NCBI RefSeq assembly: GCF_034092395.1
Contig: NZ_CP139301.1
Span: 1-64,000, forward strand
DNA length: 64,000 bases
Direction: 5' to 3'
Source: Prochlorococcus sp. MIT 1307
GTDB lineage: Bacteria; Cyanobacteriota; Cyanobacteriia; PCC-6307; Cyanobiaceae
Positions 1-9,900 of the stretch are shown piece after piece (the first letter of the stretch is position 1; the number at the start of each line of letters is the position of its first letter). The notes under the pieces are model-generated. The model was not told where the DNA came from and made no database searches. It was given only the letters and a program-made list of their open reading frames with translations. A program made the translations under genes and the position numbers.

Positions 1-302
1 ACGGTATTGAACTTTTCCTGAGGATGGTATGCATTAACTATGTTTTGACTTTATGGAGAATGGGGGGATGAGCATCATCAAAAAATTGTAGGGATTTGAT
101 GATTAAGTAACTCTTCGTTTCAGCCGATTTTTATAAGAGCTGCCTTTATAAAGATAAATCTTCTTAAAAGTTTGGGCTAAATCAAGTGGAGGCAAGGGCT
201 TCTCTTAAGAGAAACTTTTTAGAGCTCCCTTCTTCACTCTTTCTTGAGAAATGAGATTTTGCCAAGAAGTGCTTAGATTCAACCTCCTATTCAAAAAGGG
301 CA
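1..302. other. Leader region of dnaA
   Basis: No gene is visible here. The stretch is AT-rich and lies directly upstream of dnaA, so it should hold the dnaA promoter and leader. I saw no cluster of TTATCCACA-type DnaA boxes, so nothing marks it as a replication origin. Confidence 0.5.
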
Positions 303-1685
303 GTGCCAAAGGGCAATGAGCTGTGGAGCAAGGTCCAGGAAGCCCTTCAGCAAAATTTAAGTAAGCCCACTTTTGAAACTTGGATTCGACCTGCTCGATG
401 CAGGAACTTTTGTGAAGGAGAACTGACTCTTGAGGCCCCTAATAGCTTTTCGAGTGATTGGTTGCGGAAAAACTATGCTCAGACAATTCAAGAGGTTGCG
501 ACTGAAATTTATGGCAAGCCTATTCGGGTAATTGTTAAAGCCCAAGAAGAGGAAGAGCTTCCTAAAGCAACTATGCCTTCTGGAATATTGGGATCACCTT
601 CTCTTTCCCCTCCTAAGGAGCCCAGCCCTGTATTGAATGGTCCCAAAAGGGTGCTTCCGGGATTGAACATGAGATATGTCTTTAACAAATTTGTTGTTGG
701 ACCTAATAGTCGGATGGCACATGCGGCTGCTTTGGCTGTGTCGGAGTCTCCGGGCCGTGAATTTAATCCTTTGTTTATCTGTGGTGGGGTTGGCCTTGGT
801 AAAACTCACCTAATGCAGGCGATTGGTCATTATCGATTGGAAATAGACCCAAATGCCAAGGTCTCATATGTCTCAACAGAGACCTTCACAAATGATTTGA
901 TTCTTGCAATTAGAAAAGACGGTATGCAGGCATTTAGAGATAGATATAGGGCTGCTGATTTGATCCTTGTTGATGACATTCAGTTTATTGAAGGAAAGGA
1001 ATACACACAAGAAGAGTTTTTTCACACCTTTAATGCTTTGCATGAAGCTGGTCGACAGATTGTTATTGCTAGTGATCGACCTCCTAGTCAGATTCCTCGC
1101 CTTCAAGAACGTTTGATCTCTAGATTTTCAATGGGATTAATTGCTGATATACAAGCTCCTGATTTAGAAACCAGAATGGCGATTTTGCAAAAGAAGGCAG
1201 AACAGGAACGGATGAAACTACCTAGAGAATTGATTCAATTCATTGCAGGAAGATTTACCTCGAATATTCGTGAACTTGAAGGTGCGTTGACGAGGGCAGT
1301 TGCCTTTGCTTCCATTACTGGTCTGCCAATGACCATAGAGTCAGTTGCTCCCATGCTTGATCCAAATGGTCAAGGAGTCGAAGTAACTCCTAAGCAGGTA
1401 ATTGACAAAGTATCTGAGGTGTTTGAAGTTTCCCCTGAAGAAATGAGAAGTACGAGTCGGCGGCGCCCTGTTAGTCAAGCACGTCAAGTTGGGATGTACT
1501 TAATGCGCAGTGGAACAGATCTGAGCTTGCCGCGTATAGGGGAGGTGTTTGGAGGGAAGGATCACACTACGGTTATGTATGCAATTGAGCAGGTTGAAAA
1601 AAAGTTGTCGAGTGATCCTCAGATAGCCAGTCAGGTACAGAGAGTAAGAGATTTATTACAGATTGACTCACGGAAGAGACGTTAA
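303..1685 (+). CDS. dnaA: Chromosomal replication initiator DnaA
   Basis: This is DnaA, the AAA+ ATPase that binds and opens the replication origin. The 460 residues match the usual family length. Residues 1-90 form the N-terminal interaction domain. The AAA+ core has Walker A GGVGLGKT at 161-168, Walker B LILVDD at 220-225 and IASD at 255-258. The C-terminal DNA-binding domain carries the DnaA signature [11 protein letters not shown] at 417-427. The start is a GTG; no ATG stands in frame nearby and the protein begins with the family's usual N-terminus. It converges with the glutathione S-transferase gene downstream. No dnaN neighbour is seen, as is usual in picocyanobacteria, where dnaA does not reliably mark the origin. 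Confidence 0.98.
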   Translation: MPKGNELWSKVQEALQQNLSKPTFETWIRPARCRNFCEGELTLEAPNSFSSDWLRKNYAQTIQEVATEIYGKPIRVIVKAQEEEELPKATMPSGILGSPSLSPPKEPSPVLNGPKRVLPGLNMRYVFNKFVVGPNSRMAHAAALAVSESPGREFNPLFICGGVGLGKTHLMQAIGHYRLEIDPNAKVSYVSTETFTNDLILAIRKDGMQAFRDRYRAADLILVDDIQFIEGKEYTQEEFFHTFNALHEAGRQIVIASDRPPSQIPRLQERLISRFSMGLIADIQAPDLETRMAILQKKAEQERMKLPRELIQFIAGRFTSNIRELEGALTRAVAFASITGLPMTIESVAPMLDPNGQGVEVTPKQVIDKVSEVFEVSPEEMRSTSRRRPVSQARQVGMYLMRSGTDLSLPRIGEVFGGKDHTTVMYAIEQVEKKLSSDPQIASQVQRVRDLLQIDSRKRR

Positions 1686-1766
1686 TCCCATTTTGCTTTT
1701 GGAGGTAGAGAAAACAATTCATATATCTACTTTAATGATAGGCCTCTTTGAGGCGGCCATAAAAGT

Positions 1767-3047
1767 TTATTGGTCAAACGATTTTGGACTGTCTTTGATG
1801 AAAGGCATTGGATTTTGATCGAAACGGTTTTTGGTATCTATAGCCGGACCTTGTTGTGAACTATCTAACTGAGCAGTTTTTTCGAGGGCTTTCCGAAATT
1901 TTCTTGCTGATAGTAATGGCATGTCTCTAGGCACTGAAATACGATCTTTTAAGTAGCGCAAACCTTGAGCACTGCCTTCTTGAGGTAAACAAGGCTCTCC
2001 TTTAATCATTAGCGTTAGTGCGGCCCGTAAAGGTTGATCAAATAAGTTGGACCCTAATGGATTTAAAGCTATAAGGTTTTGCCGATGCTTGAGAACTCTT
2101 GATAGGGCAACCGATTCTGGGTTTTGACTGTTCGATTCTTGTTCTGTAGAGAATGACATTTCAAACTCTCCTAGTCCTTCGCCTGAATCAATAGCTAATG
2201 AAAATTGCTTTTGCTTGGTGTTGGAATTGACCCAACATCCTCCCATTTGAGGTGGAAGATCGTGTGCATGGGTATGCATGTCTCCCTGCGTTCCTCTGTA
2301 TACCTCAAGAGCCTCTAAGGACTTGAACCACGTACCTATTTTGGGATGTTCTTCACGAAGATTTAGTCCTTTGTAGTAGGCAAGAGAGGCATTCATTCTT
2401 TCAAGATAAGGAATGAACACCACATCAGAGCTTCCTGGAAAGGACTTGCCAGAACTATGAAATACAGGGTCCAACCATGGCTCTTGATTAACTATTAATT
2501 GTCGCTCCATTTCTCTTGCGACTTCCTGAAAGTGCTCTTTGCGTTGGTTTTCTTGCCTTTGAATGAAAGCAGAGTTGCAAAGCCAAACACACCAAGCCTG
2601 AAACAGTTTTCGTTCAAGACTTCTTAATTCAAGACTTCTAGGAGCTGTCAATGGTGTTCCCAAAGGACCGAAAGTATCTTCAAGCTCTAACAGTATTTGG
2701 TCGCTTTCTGTATAAAGTCGGTTGTCAATCTCTAGCGCTGGAAGCATTCCTGAAGGTACCTTTTTTGTATACCAACTTTCTTTGTTTCCATAGCAACGCA
2801 TGGTGACTTTCCTTACTTTGTAAGGAATTCGCTTCCATTCCAGCCAAAGCCAGACTTTCTGGCAATATGGGCACCAAGCGTGATGATCTCTGTAGAAGGT
2901 AACCCTTAAATTTTCAATAGGTTGCCCAAAGAGACGTAATAAGGCATATGAGTTTGTAGGCCCCTGAATACGGTCAGAATCGTCAGAGACAAATTGTGAG
3001 AGCTCTTCCCAACTAAGAGGAGTAGACAAGTTCTGTTTAATACCCAT
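1767..3047 (-). CDS. Long glutathione S-transferase-like protein
   Basis: This 426-residue protein has an N-terminal thioredoxin-like GST domain at about residues 45-125. It contains CPYC at 59-62, the glutathione-contacting loop with Pro103, and the Glu-Ser-Asp stretch at 114-116. An all-helical GST C-domain follows to about 250, and then a further 170 residues that I do not recognise. The length is nearly twice that of an ordinary GST. It probably conjugates or reduces electrophiles with glutathione in the cytoplasm; the substrate is unknown. It is transcribed towards dnaA with a gap of about 80 bases. Long GSTs of this kind next to dnaA are, from memory, a feature of marine picocyanobacteria. 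Confidence 0.85.
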   Translation of the reverse strand: MGIKQNLSTPLSWEELSQFVSDDSDRIQGPTNSYALLRLFGQPIENLRVTFYRDHHAWCPYCQKVWLWLEWKRIPYKVRKVTMRCYGNKESWYTKKVPSGMLPALEIDNRLYTESDQILLELEDTFGPLGTPLTAPRSLELRSLERKLFQAWCVWLCNSAFIQRQENQRKEHFQEVAREMERQLIVNQEPWLDPVFHSSGKSFPGSSDVVFIPYLERMNASLAYYKGLNLREEHPKIGTWFKSLEALEVYRGTQGDMHTHAHDLPPQMGGCWVNSNTKQKQFSLAIDSGEGLGEFEMSFSTEQESNSQNPESVALSRVLKHRQNLIALNPLGSNLFDQPLRAALTLMIKGEPCLPQEGSAQGLRYLKDRISVPRDMPLLSARKFRKALEKTAQLDSSQQGPAIDTKNRFDQNPMPFIKDSPKSFDQ

Positions 3048-3190
3048 TTCGAAGAATTGATGAATGTGTGTGAATTTGTAGCTTGTTCTCTTTGACTTGG
3101 CTAAAGATGTTTCGCTTTGCCTTTATTTAGGCAATAAAAGGTATGGGAATATTTCCCTAATTATATAAAACTTCTATATTTAAATAGGGC

Positions 3191-3439
3191 TTAATTGATT
3201 CCCATCACTTTTATTCCTGTTACGAGTATACCCATCCCTACAACACAAGCATTCACAATGCCCATACCAACACCTCCAATTGTAATTACTCCCATTGATA
3301 CTCCTCCTATTGCAATTACTCCCATTGGGACTATCCCAATAGCAATGACACCTCTAGGGGCAATTCCAAAAGAAAATAGCTTAATTTTTAACTTGTCATG
3401 ATCATTTTTATATTTTTGAAGGTCTGTTTTGTCAGTCAC
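3191..3439 (-). CDS. Small glycine pentad-repeat protein
   Basis: This 82-residue protein has a charged 20-residue N-terminus rich in Asp and Lys. The rest, residues 25-82, is a run of five-residue units, each starting with Gly and otherwise hydrophobic: GIAPR, GVIAI, GIVPM, GVIAI, GGVSM, GVITI and so on. Alternate units end in Met and Ile, giving a ten-residue super-period. A second protein at 36030-36476 carries the same repeat, which supports this strand and frame over the open antisense frame. I do not know a function. A membrane-embedded or solenoid fold is possible, because the repeat resembles pentapeptide-repeat helices in period but not in consensus. Confidence 0.7.
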   Translation of the reverse strand: MTDKTDLQKYKNDHDKLKIKLFSFGIAPRGVIAIGIVPMGVIAIGGVSMGVITIGGVGMGIVNACVVGMGILVTGIKVMGIN

Positions 3440-3588
3440 CTTTGTTCTTAAATACTTTTCACCCTATCTCCTTTTCCCTCCTCTAATTATTTGTTGACCA
3501 ATAGTTAACATAGTTAAATTTTAGGTGGAATACTCATTGCTTAAATCTTTTTGACAGGTTCTTGTCACATTTAAGTTCTCAAGCTATT

Positions 3589-4356
3589 TCATTTATTCCT
3601 GATTCTCTCATGTCCCTTATTGAAAGCTATTCGCCAGCAATGTGAAAGTAGCCCTATTGAGAACAGTAGCTCAAAGATTTCTTGGTCATTTCGAATTTGT
3701 TTTATTGTTGAGGCATATGAGATATCAAAATAGAAATAGAATAATGCCACAAAGAGAAAGTAGAGGCTATAACGTTTTGTTGGGAAGGCATCGATATTTG
3801 GCCATACTTTCCAACCTACCCATCCAAGTAATATGCAAGATATTTCAAATGAAGGATCTAAAAGTATATGATGAAAGAATGCAGTATTATGTAAATTTGA
3901 CTCCCCCTGAATATTGATATCCCTTAAAGCATTGAACCCAAAACCTGTTATACGCTCACCCCAGCTTATTTCTTCACCTGCTACAAAAAAGCAAATTAAT
4001 GTAATTGCAAGCCATGCAAACCACTTAATGTTAATTCCAGAGCGCCTCCTTTTCCAGAGGACTAATGAGGAACAAACAAATGCAGTTGCAAAAGCTATAA
4101 ACTGAATCCATTCAAGTGGACCGTCTTCTGCTCTACACCAATCAAACCAACTAATACCTATTACATCTCTTCCATAAGGAAGTATATATACAAAACCATA
4201 AATAAATATCAAATAAATTACTGGGAAGATGTCAACCTTAGTTTCTAAATTTCCCCAAGGTGTCCTAACCACTTCGGGGGGTGCGGATGTGAAAGGGTTG
4301 AGAATTCTAGGTAGAGAAGCCACTAAGATGTTTTTTAGTATGTTTAAATCTGACAT
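3589..4356 (-). CDS. Multi-span membrane protein, unknown function
   Basis: The protein has about 255 residues and seven or so hydrophobic helices. It has three conserved-looking polar motifs: EDGPLEW at 77-83, GEEISWGERI at 127-136 and QGESNLHN at 150-157. I recall these motifs from a family of uncharacterised bacterial membrane proteins, but I cannot name it. Acidic and His residues inside the membrane segments suggest an enzyme or metal site rather than a plain anchor. I chose the inner ATG at 4356 because it leaves a promoter-sized gap to the divergent transporter gene; an ATG at 4410 would add 18 residues. Confidence 0.75.
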   Translation of the reverse strand: MSDLNILKNILVASLPRILNPFTSAPPEVVRTPWGNLETKVDIFPVIYLIFIYGFVYILPYGRDVIGISWFDWCRAEDGPLEWIQFIAFATAFVCSSLVLWKRRRSGINIKWFAWLAITLICFFVAGEEISWGERITGFGFNALRDINIQGESNLHNTAFFHHILLDPSFEISCILLGWVGWKVWPNIDAFPTKRYSLYFLFVALFYFYFDISYASTIKQIRNDQEIFELLFSIGLLSHCWRIAFNKGHERIRNK

Positions 4357-4437
4357 AAAGATTGCTCTTTTGGTTGAATTAAAAGTTCTGTTTAAAGCAA
4401 TACTTTGCATTTCTCATGAGAGGGAAGGGATACTGTG

Positions 4438-5817
4438 ATGCCAAATTTGCGGCCTGAAAAATTTATTAATAAACCGGTTGAAGTTATTTCCACTCCTAGA
4501 AAAGAGCATTCTTCTTCAAAGGCAAAGAGGACTTTCATTTGGCTTTGGTTTGGGCAGCTTGTTTCGAATCTTGGAACCCAAACAAGTCTTTATGCTATTG
4601 GGCTTTGGTACTTTTCTAAAACTCAAGAGTTATCTGATTTTGCACTGGTTGCCTTAGTTGTTCAATTAGCAAGAATCTTAGTTCTTCCTCTTCTGTCTAA
4701 GCGTTTGGCTACATGGTCAAGGAAGCGAGTGATGTTGATTGCCAATGGAATAGGGGCTGTTTGTACACTTGCTCTTGCCATGCTTCTTCTTCGAAGTAGC
4801 AGCATGGCGCCATTGCTAGCAGTTTTATCTATACAAGCTTTTGCCGCAATGGCAGAAGCCACTTTGATATTGAGTTTTTCTTCGTTAATTCCAGTTTTGA
4901 TTGCTGATAAAGAAATACTCGTTCGAGCTAATGGGCTTTTTGCTACTACGGACAGTTTGGTTTTAACTATGGCCCCTTTTTTGGGAAGTTGGTTATCAGG
5001 CTTACTTGGATTACAAGGTGTTTTGAGCTTGGATGGGTGTAGTTTTTTTCTTGCACTTATTTGTGTTTTAAAGGCTCCATGGTCAAGCAATTTTGTTGGC
5101 CATTCGGATGGGATCCATCAATGGAGCAATTTGAGCTTTTTACAAAATTGGAAGCGATTTAATTCTTTATGGCTGACTATGCCCTTAGCGCGAGTCATTT
5201 TTGTGATTAGTACTGCTGTTGCCTTTTCTTATGCGGCTACTGAGGTTCTTTTCCCTGCTTGGGTTGCTGTAGCTTTTGGCACTAAACAGATGGCCATTGT
5301 TTTGATTGTTGCAGCTTTGGGCTATTTGATTGGCTTTTTAGCATGGCGGCAAAAGATTGGTCTTTATTGGAACCGTGTTTGGGTAATTGTGCTCTTGATT
5401 CAATCTTTGATTTTGATGGGAGCTGGGCTGCAGATTTTTTCTGATAATCAATTGATTTGGTTCATGGGATTATTTTTCTTCTCTTCTGGGTTGCCAATAG
5501 TGATGTCATCTATTCAGCAATTTTGGAGTGAATTGGTGCCAGCAGAAGAGTTGCCAGAGATTTTTGCTTTGCGCTATATATTTGAATGGACCGCAAGATT
5601 AATTGCTTTTCTAACTGTTTCAATTGCTGTGGATAATTTCTTGACGCCAGCTTTGCATTGGCCCCATTTGCCTTTTTGGATACAAACTTCTCTTGGGATA
5701 GGTGAGGGGCGTTCTATTGCTGTGGCTTTAGGGGGGGTTGGATGGGTGCTCGCTTTATCGATATGGAGCCAATCTGAGAATATAAAATCTAGGAAAGCTA
5801 GGGCTGGTTGCTCTTGA
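4438..5817 (+). CDS. MFS transporter, first gene of the polyketide/glycolipid operon
   Basis: This is a major facilitator protein of 459 residues with about 12 hydrophobic helices, after a soluble N-terminal stretch of about 30 residues. The SLxTQTSLYAIGLW region and the loop with RLATWSRKRVM, close to the MFS loop 2-3 signature, place it nearest the MFS branch that includes EntS and LplT. That branch exports siderophores or moves lysolipids. A purine-rich ribosome site at 4421-4430 sits 7 bases before this ATG; a GTG three bases earlier is the alternative. The next gene begins 15 bases after the stop, so it is probably co-transcribed with the glycosyltransferase and polyketide synthase. It could export or flip their product; the substrate is inferred only from context. 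Confidence 0.88.
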   Translation: MPNLRPEKFINKPVEVISTPRKEHSSSKAKRTFIWLWFGQLVSNLGTQTSLYAIGLWYFSKTQELSDFALVALVVQLARILVLPLLSKRLATWSRKRVMLIANGIGAVCTLALAMLLLRSSSMAPLLAVLSIQAFAAMAEATLILSFSSLIPVLIADKEILVRANGLFATTDSLVLTMAPFLGSWLSGLLGLQGVLSLDGCSFFLALICVLKAPWSSNFVGHSDGIHQWSNLSFLQNWKRFNSLWLTMPLARVIFVISTAVAFSYAATEVLFPAWVAVAFGTKQMAIVLIVAALGYLIGFLAWRQKIGLYWNRVWVIVLLIQSLILMGAGLQIFSDNQLIWFMGLFFFSSGLPIVMSSIQQFWSELVPAEELPEIFALRYIFEWTARLIAFLTVSIAVDNFLTPALHWPHLPFWIQTSLGIGEGRSIAVALGGVGWVLALSIWSQSENIKSRKARAGCS

Positions 5818-5832
5818 TGAAAGACTGGGCCT

Positions 5833-6951
5833 ATGAAGGTTTTAATTCTTACTTCTAGCGGTGGCACAGCTCATGATGCCGCAGCCTATTCAATTAAAAA
5901 TTGGCTGAGGTATTGGGACCCCACTGGGTCAGTTTTAGTCGAACATTTACTAGAGAAATCTAGTTTTATAATGCGTTCAAGTGTAAAATTTTATAATTGG
6001 ATTCAGAAATATTGGCCATGGCTTCATCAGATCTATTGGCGCCTAGTTGAATTTGAAGATTTTCTTAAGCCAGGAACGGTTATTTTTGGTCGAAGTTATT
6101 TCATTCGCTTGCTTCGAGATTTTTCTCCAGAACTAATTATTTCTACGCACCCTCATATCAATCGAGGTCATTTTGATCTAGCAAAGAGAGTTATTGGCCC
6201 TTCACTACGAACAATCACCTGCTGCACTGAGATATATGGTGGCTTTGGTTTTAGCCGTAATTGGTTAACGAGAAAGGCAGATGTTTTTTGGGCGCTAACT
6301 CCAGAAGTCGCAGAAGAGGTTTTTAAAAGAGGATACAAAAATATGCGGTTAGAAATACTTGGCCCTTTATTTGATCCATCTTTTGAGGATCTCCTTGATT
6401 TTCCTTTGCAAGAATTAGAAGGTTTGCAATTACCACTCCTTATTCTTGGAAGTGGTGCTAATGGAGCTAATAATCATTTGAATTTGTTAAATACATTACT
6501 TCCGTTATCTGGTCAGATCCGTGTAGTTGCTTTATGTGGTAAGCGTGAGAGCCTTAAAAAAGATGTGCACAAATGGGCTTCACTTCATCCTGCATTAGAA
6601 GTTGAGGCTCTTGGATTTCAATCTCCTGAAGAAATGGCTAAGCTTTATCTTCAGGCTTGGGCACTGGTTGCTAGACCTGGAGCGCGAACTGCTACTGAGG
6701 CCTTAGCAACAGGTTGTGTGCTGATATTTAATGGATTCAGTACCACGATGCCTCAGGAGCTACTTGCTCGACGTTATTTTTCTAATTACGGCATAGATGT
6801 TGCTATTAATAGACCTGAAAAGCTTTTGCATATTCTCAAAGGTTGGTTAGATCACCCTCAAAATTATTCTCGACTTAAAGATCTTTATCGTTTAAACCTC
6901 TTAAAAGGAAATCGAGAGGGAATTAGACAATTGATCATGGAGTCTGCTTAA
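5833..6951 (+). CDS. MGDG-synthase-like glycosyltransferase (GT28 fold)
   Basis: This 372-residue protein has the two-domain GT-B layout of the MurG/MGDG synthase family, which transfers sugar from a UDP-sugar to a lipid. The N-terminal domain starts with TSSGGTAHDAAA at 7-18, matching the SSxGxGH loop of MGDG synthases, and has STHP at 104-107. The C-domain begins at LILGSGANGANN around 203-214. Its donor-binding loop is RPGARTATEALATG at 281-294. The usual acceptor is diacylglycerol, but the position directly before a polyketide synthase suggests another lipid. Its stop overlaps the ATG of the synthase by one base, so the two are translationally coupled. Cyanobacteria normally make MGDG by an unrelated route (MgdA plus MgdE), so this is probably not a housekeeping enzyme. 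Confidence 0.85.
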   Translation: MKVLILTSSGGTAHDAAAYSIKNWLRYWDPTGSVLVEHLLEKSSFIMRSSVKFYNWIQKYWPWLHQIYWRLVEFEDFLKPGTVIFGRSYFIRLLRDFSPELIISTHPHINRGHFDLAKRVIGPSLRTITCCTEIYGGFGFSRNWLTRKADVFWALTPEVAEEVFKRGYKNMRLEILGPLFDPSFEDLLDFPLQELEGLQLPLLILGSGANGANNHLNLLNTLLPLSGQIRVVALCGKRESLKKDVHKWASLHPALEVEALGFQSPEEMAKLYLQAWALVARPGARTATEALATGCVLIFNGFSTTMPQELLARRYFSNYGIDVAINRPEKLLHILKGWLDHPQNYSRLKDLYRLNLLKGNREGIRQLIMESA

Positions 6952-9900
6952 TGCCTGTTCGCGAACCGATTGCAATTGTTGGCATTGGTTGCCGCCTTCC
7001 TGGCGGGATTGATACTCCTGAGAAATTTTGGGAAATTCTTTCTGAAGGTAAAGAGGTTGTAACCGATATCCCCTCTGAAAGATGGGATATTGACTTTCAC
7101 TTTGACTCAGACCCCAAAAGACCTCTCACTCAGCATGTTCGTCGTGGTGGTTTTTTGGAAAATATTGATTACTTTGATCCAGGTTTTTTTGGAATTACTC
7201 CACGTGAAGCTATTTGCTTGGATCCTCAGCAGAGAATGTTGCTTGAGGTTGCTTGGCGCTCAATGGAAGATGGGGGACAACCTGTTGAATTATTACGTGG
7301 CCGACCAGTTGGAGTATTTATCGGCATATCAAGTGCCGATTACAGCTCACTTTTATGGGCATCTAAAGAAGACTATGCAACTCCTGATAATGAGCCTTTT
7401 ATTTTACCTGGGAATACAGGATGTATCGCGGCCAATAGAATTTCGTATTTTCTAGATCTGAAGGGCCCCAGTTTTACTGTTGATACCGCTTGTTCCTCTT
7501 CATTGGTTGCTGTTCACCTTGCTTGTGAAAGCCTTTGGAGAGGAGAGTCTGAGTTGGCGATTGCAGGTGGGGTACAAGCTCTTATTCACCCTGGAATTCA
7601 GATGAGCTTTTGTAAGGCGGGGTTGCTGTCTCCTGATGGTCGATGTAAGAGCTTTGATGCTGATGCAAATGGCTATGTTCGGTCCGAAGGCGCAGGAGTA
7701 GTGCTATTAAAACCATTATCTGATGCAATTCGATGTCGAGATCAAATTCATGCTGTCATTCGAGGCTCGGCTGTTAACTCAGATGGTCGCAGCCAAGGGA
7801 TTGCGGCACCAAGTCAACGCTCACAAGCTGCTTGCATAAGGGATGCCTTTCAAAAAGCAGGAATAGACCCAGTAGACACTCAATATGTTGAGGCTCATGG
7901 TACAGGTACCCGTCAAGGAGACCCAATTGAGTTGAGGGCCTTAGGCTCTGTTGTTGGATCAAAACGCTCGAGGGAGCAACCTTGTCGTGTTGGCTCGGTG
8001 AAAACTAATCTTGGGCACGGGGAGACAGTGGCTGGTATTACAGGGCTAATTAAGGCGGCTTTATGTATAAGAGAAGGTAAGTTGCCACCAAGCTTGCACT
8101 TCTGCTCTCCCAACCCATCAGTAAATCTCTTTGATTTGGGCTTGCAAGTGCAATCTAGTCTTGAGGCTTTCCCTCAGCCTTTAGCACCATTAGTGGTGGG
8201 TGTTAGCTCGTTTGGGTTTGGTGGAACTAATTCTCATGTGGTATTAAGTGATTCACCTCAGCCTGAACTCCATAACAAGGAAGATATATCTGTAGAACCA
8301 CCTCTCAACATTCTCTGCCTTTCGGCTCGTAGTAAACCTGCATTGAATGAATTAATTCAACGTTATGGAGAATTCATTACTAAAAACCCGCAATTAAATC
8401 TAAATGACATTTGTGCTAGTACTAATATTGGTAGGAGTTCTTTTCCATATCGCTTCATTGCAGTAGCAGCTGATTTTGATGATCTAATTGCACAACTTGA
8501 AGGGAAAGTTGCACCGGCATGGAGAGGAGAGCTCTCCTTAAGTTTAAAGGAGAATCATTCAATTGCTTCTTTCCCAAAAGAACTTCAACTTGGATTGATA
8601 GCAACTGAAGGACGAGATAAGCTCGAAGCTCTTGCTATTGCTATTGGCAAAGGTTACAAGGTTGATTGGAATCTTTTTTACTCACAATTCCCTCATAAAT
8701 GGATTGCTTTACCTGGGCATCCGTTTTTTAGGCAAAGGTATTGGTGGAGTCGAATTGAAGACAAGTCTTCAATTACCAGCCTTTGGTTAGATCATTTAGA
8801 TAAGAACCCTTCTAAAGAGAGAGGTTTGACTAATGATCACTCTTTAGCAAAGCTTCAAAAACTTAATTTGCCTGGCGCTGTTGAACACTATCAAGGCTTT
8901 TTGGATTCTTCTAAATATTTTGATTTGACCGACCATCGTATTCGAGACGTTGTTGTCTTTCCAGCCGCAGGATACTTGGCATTAGCGTTGAAATTGCAAC
9001 AAGAAAGTTGTCAATTGTTGAAATTGCGATCTTTTCAACTGAATAAACCTTTGAAGGCATCTGGTAAATCAACGCAATTCCATGCACTTCTTGATCAAGG
9101 AAGATTGCAATTCTTCAGCAATGACTCTGCTCAAGATGAGTGGAAGTGTCATGGTCAATTGTTAGTTGTCTGTGGAGAGAACATAGCTTTTGAGTCAATT
9201 CCTTCGATTCCGCCAAGATCAAGGGACTCTCAATCTATAGACATAAAAGCTTTTTATAAAGGCTTAGGAAAAATCGGGTTAAATTATGGCACTTTTTATC
9301 AATCCATCACTTCACTTGAGGCAATTCCAGGGCAATCATGGGCTGAGATCGTCAGGCAAGGGAAGGCTCCAGATCGGTGCTTAATTGATGGCTGTTTTCA
9401 GACAGTGGCTGCTTGTGTTGATGGGTCATTAGCTAATAGTCAACTTTTTTTGCCTGTTGGTCTTGATGAAATCAATCTTTCGAAATGGCCATTGCCTGAT
9501 CAATTTCAGTGCCATGCCGCTTTAAGAACTTTGGAAGGCAATGAAAGCACTCTTGTTGCTGATTTGATTCTTGATTCTAATGGCGAATCCTTTGGCCAAA
9601 TTATTGGGTTAAAGCTTAGACGTTTAACACGCTCATTGATTGATCTCCTTTTTCCACCGAAGGAAGTTTTATTTGATGGACCAGATCTATTTCAAACCTC
9701 TTGGACCTCTTTCCAAAATGATTCGGAAAATTTGCCTTTCTCAACTGACCAGAAGATTTGTTTACTAGGTATGAATAAATCAAGGGCAACTGGATTGAGT
9801 GATTGGGCTAATAGTAAAAATTTAGAATTCCAAACCTTAGAAAATGAAGCAGATTTGGACTTTGAATCTGCCATGGTTGTTTATTGGCCAGATACCTCTC

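Noticed and set aside
1742-1754. Short hairpin GCCTC-TTT-GAGGC after dnaA
   Set aside because: A stem of five with no T run is too weak to call a terminator.
3195-3401. + strand frame of 68 codons rich in Pro, Ile and Thr
   Set aside because: It is antisense to the glycine pentad repeat; a homologous repeat at 36030 exists only in the - strand reading.
4662-5090. - strand frame of 142 codons
   Set aside because: Antisense shadow of the MFS transporter, with Lys/Ser-rich composition and no motif.
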